Assembly: GCA_036848175.1 (NCBI GenBank)
Contig: DAIUKO010000006.1
Coordinates: 4,025 to 68,024 of the forward strand
Length of the DNA: 64,000 nucleotides
Origin: QHWF01 sp036848175
GTDB taxonomy: Bacteria > Acidobacteriota > Vicinamibacteria > Vicinamibacterales > CAVVIG01
Direction of reading: 5' to 3'
The notes beneath the pieces are model-generated. The model worked only from the letters and a program-made list of their open reading frames with translations, was not told where the DNA came from and searched no databases. Within the stretch, counting starts at the first letter, position 1. Each line of letters begins with the position of its first letter. Made by a program: the position numbers and the translations under genes. This document shows positions 48,758-56,604 of the stretch, in pieces.

Positions 48758-49785
48758 CGGAGGTCGTCCCACTGCAGGAGGCGGCCGCTCGCAATCGGGT
48801 GCTTCGCGACGCGGCCAATCACCTCGCCGAGCTGCCGCGCTGGAATGCCGGTGCCCGGCCGCTTCGGCCACACGTCGTCCCTGCCGATGGTCGCGCCGGC
48901 GGCGATGTCGCGCAGCGACACGACGCTATGGAGCGCCATGTCGCGCACCTCCTGCTCGCCCGGTTGAATCGTCTTCGTCGCGCCGCGCGCCTGCTCGATC
49001 GCGCGGATGCCCTTCACGATCTCGGTCAATTCGGCCGGCTCGATCGAGCCCTGTTGATCGGGTCCCGGGAGCGATCGCGACGTCGTGAAGTGCTTCTCGA
49101 ACAGGTTCGCGCCGAGCGTGACCGCCGCCAGCGCGACGGAGCCGCCGACGGTGTGATCGGAGAAGCCGACCGGCACGCCGTGCTTGCGCTGCAGCGTGGG
49201 GATGCAATCGATCTGCACGTGCTCGTACGGCGTCGGGTACGTCGACGTGCAGTGCATCAGCGCGAACGGCGTGCCGATCGCCCGGATCGCTTCGACCGTC
49301 CGGTCGATCTCTTCCGGCGTCGACATCCCGGTCGAGACGATCATCGGCTTGCCCTTGCGCGCGATGTGCTGCTGCAGCGGCAGGTTGGTCAGCTCGCCTG
49401 ATCCGGTCTTGTACGCCGGCACGCCGACAGTCTCGAGGAAGTCCGCGGCCTCACGGGAGAACGGCGTCGACAGAAACACGATGCCGCGCTTCGCGGCGAG
49501 GTCGCGCAGCGTGAAGTGATCGTCACGCGACAACGCCGTCCGCGTCAGCAGATCGAACAGCGACTCGCCGACGTAGGCCGCCGTCGCTCCGCCGCGCAGC
49601 ATCTCGTGCTCGGGAAAGTGCGTCTGAAACTTGATGGCGTCGGCGCCAGCGTCGGCCGCCGCCTGCACGAGCTCCGACGCCAGCGACACGTCGCCGTTGT
49701 GGTTGATGCCGGCCTCCGCGATGACGAAGCACGGATGCCCGGCGCCGATCGCTCGCCCGCCGATCGTGATTTCGGTTGCGACCAT
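48754..49785 (-). CDS. neuB: N-acetylneuraminate/nonulosonate synthase
   Basis: This 343-residue enzyme condenses phosphoenolpyruvate with an N-acetylhexosamine to form a nonulosonic acid. The TIM barrel shows FVIAEAGINHNGDVSLA, AIKFQTHFPEHEM, VFLSTPFSREAADFLE, YKTGSGELTNLPLQQHIA, LMHCTSTYPTPYEHVQI, GFSDHTVGG and LFEKHFTTSRSLPGPDQQGS. The C-terminal SAF (antifreeze-like) domain begins around residue 280 (SVVSLRDIAAGATIGRDDVWPKRPGTGIPA). All family regions are complete. The start is ATG 49785, in a 70-nt gap after neuC that contains a palindromic repeat. Confidence 0.95.
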   Translation of the reverse strand: MVATEITIGGRAIGAGHPCFVIAEAGINHNGDVSLASELVQAAADAGADAIKFQTHFPEHEMLRGGATAAYVGESLFDLLTRTALSRDDHFTLRDLAAKRGIVFLSTPFSREAADFLETVGVPAYKTGSGELTNLPLQQHIARKGKPMIVSTGMSTPEEIDRTVEAIRAIGTPFALMHCTSTYPTPYEHVQIDCIPTLQRKHGVPVGFSDHTVGGSVALAAVTLGANLFEKHFTTSRSLPGPDQQGSIEPAELTEIVKGIRAIEQARGATKTIQPGEQEVRDMALHSVVSLRDIAAGATIGRDDVWPKRPGTGIPARQLGEVIGRVAKHPIASGRLLQWDDLR

Positions 49786-49805
49786 GAGTAGTCTCGTTCA
49801 ACTCG

Positions 49806-49882
49806 CTCGTCCTGAGCTTGTCCTGAGCTCGTCGAAGGACGAGTCGAACCGCTGCTCACCCTTCGACAGGCTCAGGGTGAGC
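49806..49882 (+). repeat. Paired palindromic repeats (PEPVEG type) overlapping the neuC stop
   Basis: Two imperfect hairpins lie side by side: CTCGTCCT...AGGACGAG (49806-49843) and GCTCACCCT...AGGGTGAGC (49854-49882). The second contains the neuC stop codon in its stem, so the last residues of NeuC (HPEPVEG) are translated repeat. The same family appears at 61525-61557 and 61620-61685. It is a REP-like dispersed element. Confidence 0.85.
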
Positions 49883-51082
49883 GTGTAAATCGAAGAAACA
49901 CTTCTGCGTGTACAGCTCGGCGGTCGCCAGACGATCGGTGATCTGCTGGCTCGCGTCGGGCCGGTAGTAGATGTGCGACGCCGGATAGCGGCCGTGCCGC
50001 ACCTGACGATCGACGGCAGCGCGGATGGCCTCGATCTCGTAGTCGACGTGCACGACGTTGTCGGCGGTGAGCCGTCCCTGCTGGCGGCGGCCGATGTTCA
50101 CGACCGGCGTGCCGAGGTACGAGCACTCCTTGATGCCGGCCGATGAATTGCCGACCAGACACGCCGCCGACTTCAGCATCGCGACGAATTCATCGGCCGG
50201 CACGTTGGTGATGAACCGCGTCTTCGCCGCCGCCGCTTCGTGATGCTCGCGGACGTGCCGAATCGCCTCGGCCATCTCGCCGGTTCCGGCATCGGGGTTC
50301 GGCCAGAACCAGATCGTCTGCAGCCCGAGCGCGCCGATCGCGTGCATCGTGGTTTCGAGATGCTGGCGATTGTCGCGCTCGGTCGTCACCGGGTGCTGGA
50401 CGACCATCAGGAACGGCTTCGTCACGTCGACGTCGTAGCCGACGCCGGCGGCGTTGACCTGCTCGCTCGTCACGGCGCGATCGATCTGCGACGCCAGCTC
50501 CACGTCGAGCGAGCCGGTGTTGAACACGTAGTTCGGGTCCTCCCCCATCGCCAGCACACGGCGATGGGCATCGTCGTTGGTGACGAAATGGATGTGGGCC
50601 AGCTTGGTGATCGCGTGGCGAACGCTCTCGTCGATGTTGCCGCTGCGGTCGCCGCCCTCGATGTGGGCGATGGTCGTGTTCAGATAGGCCGCCGACATCG
50701 CGATCGCGAGCTGCTCGAAGCGATCGCCGCAGATGACGACCACGTCGGGGTCGATCGCGTGCAGGCCGTTGGTGAATTCGAGCGCCGTCAGACACGCCGT
50801 CTTCGCCATCGCGACGTGATTGCCGCCCTCGATGACGTTGAGGAGCGACGCGGCAATCGTGAAGCCGGCGGCCTCGATGTCGTCGGCGATGTGATGGCTG
50901 TACTTGTCGAGCAGAATCGATCCGCCGAGCATGACCTCGAGATCGATGCCGGGATGCTGATGCAGCTTCCTGATCAACAGCTGGCTGCGCCCGTAGTAGG
51001 CGCGGCTGGTGATCGGAAAGCAGATGCGGCGTCTGCCGCTCCGCGGCTTCATCCGGCTGCCCGACGCCAGCAGCGTGTTCAT
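49856..51082 (-). CDS. neuC: UDP-N-acetylglucosamine 2-epimerase (hydrolysing), NeuC/LegG-like
   Basis: This 408-residue GT-B-fold epimerase has RRICFPITSRAYYGRSQLLIRKL at the start, VVVICGDRFEQLAIAMSAAYLNTTIAHIEGGDRSGNIDESVRHAITKLAHIHFVTND (the E-G-G-D-R region with nearby acids), MVVQHPVTTERDN, TIWFWPNPDAGT and CLVGNSSAGIKECSYLGTPVVNIG. These fit hydrolysing 2-epimerases that release ManNAc or its 6-deoxy analogue for NeuB. ATG 51082 overlaps the aldehyde dehydrogenase stop by 4 nt. The last seven residues are translated palindromic repeat, so the true C-terminus may have been altered by repeat insertion. Confidence 0.92.
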   Translation of the reverse strand: MNTLLASGSRMKPRSGRRRICFPITSRAYYGRSQLLIRKLHQHPGIDLEVMLGGSILLDKYSHHIADDIEAAGFTIAASLLNVIEGGNHVAMAKTACLTALEFTNGLHAIDPDVVVICGDRFEQLAIAMSAAYLNTTIAHIEGGDRSGNIDESVRHAITKLAHIHFVTNDDAHRRVLAMGEDPNYVFNTGSLDVELASQIDRAVTSEQVNAAGVGYDVDVTKPFLMVVQHPVTTERDNRQHLETTMHAIGALGLQTIWFWPNPDAGTGEMAEAIRHVREHHEAAAAKTRFITNVPADEFVAMLKSAACLVGNSSAGIKECSYLGTPVVNIGRRQQGRLTADNVVHVDYEIEAIRAAVDRQVRHGRYPASHIYYRPDASQQITDRLATAELYTQKCFFDLHAHPEPVEG

Positions 51083-52539
51083 ACGCGCGCCGGATCGTGG
51101 TTGACGACGATGGTCTTCCATTCGCAGTAGACGTCGAGCGCCTCGGTGCCCGGTTCGCGGAAGCCGTTGCCCGAATTCTTGACGCCGCCGAACGGCATGT
51201 GCGGGCCGGCGCCGTAGGTCGGGCCGTTGATCGAGACCAGGCCGGCGCGATAGCGCGCGATGAACTGCTCGATGCGATTGCTGTTGAAGGTGTGAATCGC
51301 GCCGGTGAGGCCGTAGGCGGTTGCGTTGGCGAGCTGAATCGCTTCGTCGAAGCTCGCGACCCGGTAGAGACACGTCACCGGACCGAACAGCTCCTGCTGC
51401 GAGATCGGGTCGTCGTGCGCGACGTTCTCGACGATGGTCGGCGCCATGTAGTAGCCGGGCGCGAGCGCGTCAATCGCGTGACCTCCGGTCAGCACACGCG
51501 CGCCGCGGCTGACCGCGCACTCGACCGCGCGCAGCAGGCGATCGAGACTCGCACGCGAGATCACGGGACCGCAGTCGTCCTGTTCAGCCGATCCCACTTT
51601 GACCGCATTCGCGCGCGCGACCATCGCGTCGCGGAACCCGTCGTAGATGCGGTCGAAGACGATGATCCGGCTGCCGGCGGCGCAGCGCTGACCGGCGTCG
51701 ATGAACGCGGACGCGATGGCATGCTCCGCGGCGAGCTGCAGATCGGCGTCGTCGCACACGACCAGTGGGTTCTTGCCGCCCATTTCCAGGCAGACTTTCG
51801 CGAGGACCGCGCGACCGCTGACACGCTGCTGAATCGACTTTCCGGTCGCCGCCGATCCGGTGAAGCTGACCAGACCGACGCGCGCGTCCTCGACGAGCGG
51901 CGTGCCGACTTCGCCGCCCAATCCCTGCACGGCGGAATAGACGCCCTTGGGCAGCCCCGCGTCGCGCAGCAGCTTGCCGAGCGCAACCGCCGTGTACGGC
52001 GTCAGCTCGTGCGACTTGGCGACGACGGCGTTGCCGCAGACGAGCGCGGGAAAGGTCTTCCACGCGACGCCGGCGAGCGGGCTGTTGAACGGCATGATCG
52101 CCGCGCACACGCCAATCGGCGCGCGCTCGGTGCGCACGCTGCGGTTCGGAATCGGGCTCGTCATCGTCTTGCCGTAGAAGCGGCTGCCTTCGCTCTCCAT
52201 GAAGACGGCGAGATCGGCCGACGAGGCGACCTCGGCGGCCGCGTTCTTCCACGGTTTCCCCGTTTCCGTGTGCACGATGCCGGCGAAGTGGCGCTCCGCG
52301 GCGCGGAGCAGCGACGCGGCGCGGCCGAGGATCTCGCCGCGTCTTGGCGCGGGCAGACGGCTCCATCCGTCCGCGGCGCGCGATGCGGTCTCGATCGCCG
52401 TGCGCACGTCCGCGTCGTTTCCACGCGCGACCTGCGCGACGACCGCGTCGTCCATCGGGCAACGTTTTTCGAACGTCGCGCCGCTCGAGGCGGGCACCTC
52501 CGCGTCGTCTATCCAGTGGTTGACCGACTCAGGGTACAT
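51079..52539 (-). CDS. Aldehyde dehydrogenase
   Basis: This 486-residue NAD(P)-dependent aldehyde dehydrogenase has IGVCAAIMPFNSPLAGVAWK (cofactor entry), SFTGSAATGKSIQ (G-x-x-x-x-G), the catalytic glutamate in LEMGGKNPLVV and nucleophile in DAGQRCAAGSRII, then QQELFGPVTCLYRV. All catalytic residues are present and the length is normal. ATG 52539 overlaps the transketolase stop by 11 nt; an earlier ATG (52680) lies in the transketolase gene and is rejected. Between a nonulosonate pathway and a transketolase/SDR pair it may oxidise a sugar-derived aldehyde (inference). Confidence 0.92.
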   Translation of the reverse strand: MYPESVNHWIDDAEVPASSGATFEKRCPMDDAVVAQVARGNDADVRTAIETASRAADGWSRLPAPRRGEILGRAASLLRAAERHFAGIVHTETGKPWKNAAAEVASSADLAVFMESEGSRFYGKTMTSPIPNRSVRTERAPIGVCAAIMPFNSPLAGVAWKTFPALVCGNAVVAKSHELTPYTAVALGKLLRDAGLPKGVYSAVQGLGGEVGTPLVEDARVGLVSFTGSAATGKSIQQRVSGRAVLAKVCLEMGGKNPLVVCDDADLQLAAEHAIASAFIDAGQRCAAGSRIIVFDRIYDGFRDAMVARANAVKVGSAEQDDCGPVISRASLDRLLRAVECAVSRGARVLTGGHAIDALAPGYYMAPTIVENVAHDDPISQQELFGPVTCLYRVASFDEAIQLANATAYGLTGAIHTFNSNRIEQFIARYRAGLVSINGPTYGAGPHMPFGGVKNSGNGFREPGTEALDVYCEWKTIVVNHDPARV

Positions 52540-54520
52540 GCTGCTCGGACGCGACGGTCGTCGAGTGAGCCGGTGAACGCGGGGTGAGGCGATGGAACTG
52601 CTGAACGGCGCGCACGATTCCGGCGGCATCGAGGCCGTGGTGCGCCAGGACTTCGGCGTTGCCGCCGCACGCCGGGACATCGGTGAGGCCGAGCGATCGG
52701 ACGTCGACGTGCACGCCGCGGCGCGCGAGCGCGGCGGCGACCATCACGCCCTGCCCGAGCGTGACGTAGTGATTGTCGAGCGTCAGCACCGCTCCGACGC
52801 GAGAGAAGGTGTGCCAGATCCAGTCTTCGTCGACGCGATTGAGCCAGGGAAGATTGATGACCGCCGCGCTGATCCCCTGCGCGGCGAGCGCGTCGGCGGC
52901 GAGCCACGCATTGGTCATCAGCAGCGGTCCGTAGCCGACGAGTGCGACATCGCGTCCCTCTCGCAGCGTCACGCCCCGGCCGACGGACAACGCGTACGAG
53001 GCCGGCAGCGTGTACGGCAGGTCCATCGGGACGTTGACGAATCGGAGGTAGGTGCTGCCCTGGTGCTCGTCGATCGCCCACCGGATCGCGAGCCGCGCTT
53101 CACGCTCCGAGCACGGCTCGATCGCCACGAGTCCCGGCACGGATCCGATCGCCGAGATGTCGCGGACCGATTGATGCGAATGGCCGGGTCCCGCCGGGAC
53201 GAGGCCGGCGAGCGTCGCCGTGTAGATGATCTTCGTGCCTTCAGTCGCGTTGTTGTAAATCTGCTCGTTCGCGCGCGTCGAGAGAAAGCAGGCGAACGAG
53301 TGCGCGATCGGCAGCAGTCCCGCCAGCGCCATCCCGCCCGCCGCGGAGACCATGTGCTGTTCGGCGATGCCGCATTCGATGAAGCGGTACGGCAGTTCCT
53401 CTTTGAACGCTTCGATGCCGCAATCGGATAGCAGATCGGCGTCGAGGACGACGATCTCCGGTCGCGTCCGTGCGATCTGCAACAGTTCATCGCCGTAGGC
53501 GACGACGAGCCGTTCGGGCTGCGACGGCGCGACGCGGACCGGCTGCGGCGCGGACGTGAATTCGAGCGGCGCGTGGCCAAGCGCCGCCAGACGACCGTTG
53601 ATCCGCCCGGTCAGTTCGCGCACGGCCGCCAGATAGTCGTCGAGCGACGGCGCGCCGGCGTGGAAGCGGTAGGTCCCGTCGCCGCACGCGACCCCTTCCA
53701 TGAACGAGACCCCTCTGCCCTTGATGGTGTCGGCGACGAGCGCCTTCGGCTTGTCGGCGACCTGCGCGAACCGCTCGAACGCCGCGCTGATGGCGCGGAA
53801 GTCGTGGCCGTCGACGCGCTCCACGTGCCATCCAAACGCCCGGAACTTGTCGTCGATCGCACCGAGATCGCTGACCGCGGCCACGGTCGAGTCCGACTGA
53901 TATTTGTTGTGATCGACGATGGCAATCATGTCGCCGCGGCCTTCGTTGGCGACCGGCTGCAGCGCCTCCCAGATCTGCCCCTCCTGCAGCTCGCCGTCGC
54001 CGGTCATCAGCACGACGCGGCCGCCCTTGCCGCTGCGGCGGCGCCCCTGCAGGATGCCGAACGCCTTCGAGATGCCCATCCCCAGCGAGCCGGTGTTCGT
54101 CGCGATGAACGGCACGGTGACGTCGGGGTGGCCCGGCAGCCCGCCGAGACGGCGAAGCCGATGCAGGAGATCGAAATCGAGCTTGCCGAGCGCGATGAGG
54201 AGCGAGTACAGCGCCGGCGCGTCGTGCCCCTTCGACGAGAAGTACGTGTCCGCGCCCGCGGTGCCGCTGTTCGGATCGACGAGCTCCTCGGTCCAGAGCC
54301 AGGTGATCAGATCCATCGAGCTGAAACTGGATCCGATGTGACCCGAACCGGCCTGCATGATCATGTAAAGCGTGTTCAGCCGGCAGAGATCCGCCAGCAG
54401 CGCGGCGCGCTCGTACGGATCCGATGTCGCGGCGCGAGCCGCGGCGATCGCGCCGCTCGCGGCGTAGGTCAGCGCGCCCTGACCGCGTAGTGCTTCGTCG
54501 GAACGATCCTTTTCACTCAT
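52529..54520 (-). CDS. Full-length transketolase
   Basis: This single 663-residue transketolase holds all three domains. The ThDP-binding domain shows SGHIGSSFSSMDLI, FSSKGHDAPALYSLL, GSLGMGISKAFG and GDGELQEGQIWEAL with VDHNKYQSD downstream. The pyrimidine domain shows YRFIECGIAEQHMVSAAGGMAL with the activating glutamate and AHSFACFLSTRANEQI. The C-terminal domain follows after ALSVGRGVTL. The ALSxxL-type domains resemble fused versions of the split pair at 1-1637, but the sequences differ, so this is a second system. It starts 3 nt after the SDR stop. Its product may feed the nonulosonate or a branched-sugar route. Confidence 0.92.
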   Translation of the reverse strand: MSEKDRSDEALRGQGALTYAASGAIAAARAATSDPYERAALLADLCRLNTLYMIMQAGSGHIGSSFSSMDLITWLWTEELVDPNSGTAGADTYFSSKGHDAPALYSLLIALGKLDFDLLHRLRRLGGLPGHPDVTVPFIATNTGSLGMGISKAFGILQGRRRSGKGGRVVLMTGDGELQEGQIWEALQPVANEGRGDMIAIVDHNKYQSDSTVAAVSDLGAIDDKFRAFGWHVERVDGHDFRAISAAFERFAQVADKPKALVADTIKGRGVSFMEGVACGDGTYRFHAGAPSLDDYLAAVRELTGRINGRLAALGHAPLEFTSAPQPVRVAPSQPERLVVAYGDELLQIARTRPEIVVLDADLLSDCGIEAFKEELPYRFIECGIAEQHMVSAAGGMALAGLLPIAHSFACFLSTRANEQIYNNATEGTKIIYTATLAGLVPAGPGHSHQSVRDISAIGSVPGLVAIEPCSEREARLAIRWAIDEHQGSTYLRFVNVPMDLPYTLPASYALSVGRGVTLREGRDVALVGYGPLLMTNAWLAADALAAQGISAAVINLPWLNRVDEDWIWHTFSRVGAVLTLDNHYVTLGQGVMVAAALARRGVHVDVRSLGLTDVPACGGNAEVLAHHGLDAAGIVRAVQQFHRLTPRSPAHSTTVASEQHVP

Positions 54521-54523
54521 CAG

Positions 54524-55363
54524 CTATCGGGCCGTCCACCCGCCGTCGATCACGAGCGTCGCGCCGGTCATGTACGCCGACGCCTTCGAGGCCAGAAACA
54601 GAATCGCGCCGTTGTACTCGTCTTCGCGCGCCATGCGTCCGAGCGGCGTCCGCTTCTCGTACTCGGCGACGAACTCCGGCGAGTGGTTCGCTTCGCGCAC
54701 GCCGCCCGGCACCAGCGAGTTGACGCGAACGCCGAGCCGTCGATGTCCGCAGTACTCGGCGAGCCATCGCGTGAAGTTCAGCATGCCGGACTTCGCGACG
54801 CTGTAGCCGACCGGCTTGAACCATTCACGTCCGTCGCGGCGCTGGAACTCGTACATCGACTGATCGGGCGACACGACGCCGTAGGTCGACGAGACGTTGA
54901 TGATGCTGCCGCGCTCGCGCTTCGACGCGACGAAGGCCGCGAGGAACGACTGGGACGCCACCAGCGCACTGGTGAGGTGCGACCGCAGCATCGCCTCCCA
55001 CGCCGATTCGGGATAGCACTCGAAGCGTCCGCTCTCGAGGGTCGCGTCGGCCGGCGACGACCCGAGACCGGCGTTGTTGATCAGAATCGTCGGCGCGCCG
55101 AACCGCGCGACGACGTCGGCGATGCCGCGGTCGACAGCCGCCCGGTCGGTCGTATCGACGGCATGCGTCGACACGCGCGCGTCCGACGCCAGCAGCGCCT
55201 GCAGGCGGTCACCCGGCGGCGACACGTCGAACAGCGCCACTGCGGCTCCCGCCGATGACAGCGCGTGCGCGTACTGGCTGCCCAGCCGCCCGGTGCCGCC
55301 GGTGACGATCGCGACGTCGCCTTCGAGCGAGAACAGGTCCGCCGAAGCGCCTCGCGTCGTCAT
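54524..55363 (-). CDS. Classical SDR oxidoreductase
   Basis: This 279-residue short-chain dehydrogenase has the dinucleotide motif VTGGTGRLGSQYA near residue 20, ILINNAGLGSSP, the catalytic serine in SIINVSSTYGVVSP, the catalytic pair YSVAKSGM, and a PGGVRE loop after it, ending in the family-typical FLASKASAYMTGATLVIDGGW. It is the first gene of the minus-strand train. ATG 55363 leaves only 17 nt to the divergent plus-strand gene. A longer start (55408) would overlap that gene. It may reduce a keto-sugar made by the downstream transketolase. Confidence 0.92.
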   Translation of the reverse strand: MTTRGASADLFSLEGDVAIVTGGTGRLGSQYAHALSSAGAAVALFDVSPPGDRLQALLASDARVSTHAVDTTDRAAVDRGIADVVARFGAPTILINNAGLGSSPADATLESGRFECYPESAWEAMLRSHLTSALVASQSFLAAFVASKRERGSIINVSSTYGVVSPDQSMYEFQRRDGREWFKPVGYSVAKSGMLNFTRWLAEYCGHRRLGVRVNSLVPGGVREANHSPEFVAEYEKRTPLGRMAREDEYNGAILFLASKASAYMTGATLVIDGGWTAR

Positions 55364-55380
55364 AGTAGAGTAGCGCTCGC
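55364..55380. promoter_or_regulatory. 17-nt divergent junction
   Basis: This is the only bases between the minus-strand SDR start and the plus-strand GT4 GTG start. No -35/-10 pair fits here, so promoters of the two divergent arms must lie inside the opposite gene. One or both starts could instead be wrong, but the conserved protein beginnings leave little room to move them. Confidence 0.4.
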
Positions 55381-56595
55381 GTGCCGAACGTCGACACCGC
55401 GAGCCCACCCATCCGCATCGCGCGCATCATCACGCGTCTGAACGTCGGCGGACCGGCGATCCAGGCGATCGAGATGAGCGCGCGGCTGGAATCGATCGGG
55501 TACCACACGCTGCTCGTCCACGGCCGTCTCGGAACAGGCGAGGGCGACATGCGCTATCTCGTCCCGTCGCCGCACCCCTTCGAGATGGAATACGTGCGGG
55601 CGCTTCGACGCGAGCCGGCGCCGCTGGCCGACGCCGCCGCCGTCGCGCAGGTGTTTCGCCTGCTGCGCCGCTTTCGGCCGGACATCGTCCACACGCACAT
55701 GGCGAAGGCGGGCTCGGTCGGCCGCACGGCGGCGATGTTGTACAACGTTTCCAGAGCGACGACCGGCCATCGCGCGCGCCTCGTCCACACGTACCACGGA
55801 CATGTGCTGGACGGATATTTCTCCGCAGGAACGGCAACCGTGTTCACCGGCATCGAACGCACGCTGGCTCGACGCTCGGACGCGTTGATCGCCGTCTCGC
55901 CGTCGGTGCTGCACGATCTGCGCGATCGACACCGCATCGGCGCCGCGGATCGGTTCCGCGTCATCCCGCTCGGCTTCGATCTGTCGCGGTTCGCGGCCAT
56001 CGGTCCCGACGATCGCGTGGCGGCGCGCCGCGAGCTCGCGCTCGACGCCAACGCCCACGTCGCCGCCTTCGTCGGGCGGCTGACGGCGATCAAGCAGCCG
56101 GACTTGTTCGTCGAGGGCGCGGATCGAATCGCCCGCGTCGACGAGGGCGCGCGTTTTCTCATTGCCGGCGGCGGGGAGCTCGACGCGTCGCTGCGCGCCG
56201 CCGTCGCTCAACGCGGCCTCTCTGATCGTGTCCGCTTCCTCGGCTGGCAGCGCCACCTCGAGACGGTTTACGCGGCGAGCGATCTCATCGCCGTCACGTC
56301 GCGCAACGAAGGCACGCCGGTCGCGCTGATCGAGAGCATGGCGGCGGGAGTGCCCGGCGTTTCCTTCGACGTCGGCGGCGTGTCGGATGTGATCACCTCC
56401 GCCGATCTCGGCGCGCTCGTAGCGGACGGCGATGTAGAGGCGCTGGTCGCGGCGATGCGACGGCTGTTCGACGACGAGCGCCGGCGGCAGGAGATCGGCG
56501 CGCGGGCGCGCGCGTCGGTGCTCGCCCGATTCGGGATCGATCGCCTCGTGCACGATCTCACCGGGCTCTATCGCGACCTCCTCTCGCTCCACTAA
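55381..56595 (+). CDS. GT4 family glycosyltransferase
   Basis: This 404-residue retaining GT-B enzyme is the first plus-strand gene. It starts with GTG 55381 and IRIARIITRLNVGGPAIQAIEMSARLESIGY. Further landmarks are RPDIVHTHMAKAGSVGRTAA, HGHVLDGYFS and the donor domain AHVAAFVGRLTAIKQPDLFVEGADRI, FLIAGGGELDASL, VRFLGWQRHLETVYAASDLIAVTSRNEGTPVALIESMAAGVPGVSF (E-x7-E) and DLGALVADGDVEAL. All elements are complete. The 'HTHMAKAG' and 'YHGHVLxGYF' segments resemble undecaprenyl-linked-sugar transferases of capsule loci. The acceptor is unknown. Confidence 0.9.
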   Translation: MPNVDTASPPIRIARIITRLNVGGPAIQAIEMSARLESIGYHTLLVHGRLGTGEGDMRYLVPSPHPFEMEYVRALRREPAPLADAAAVAQVFRLLRRFRPDIVHTHMAKAGSVGRTAAMLYNVSRATTGHRARLVHTYHGHVLDGYFSAGTATVFTGIERTLARRSDALIAVSPSVLHDLRDRHRIGAADRFRVIPLGFDLSRFAAIGPDDRVAARRELALDANAHVAAFVGRLTAIKQPDLFVEGADRIARVDEGARFLIAGGGELDASLRAAVAQRGLSDRVRFLGWQRHLETVYAASDLIAVTSRNEGTPVALIESMAAGVPGVSFDVGGVSDVITSADLGALVADGDVEALVAAMRRLFDDERRRQEIGARARASVLARFGIDRLVHDLTGLYRDLLSLH

Positions 56596-56604
56596 GATTC
56601 GCCA

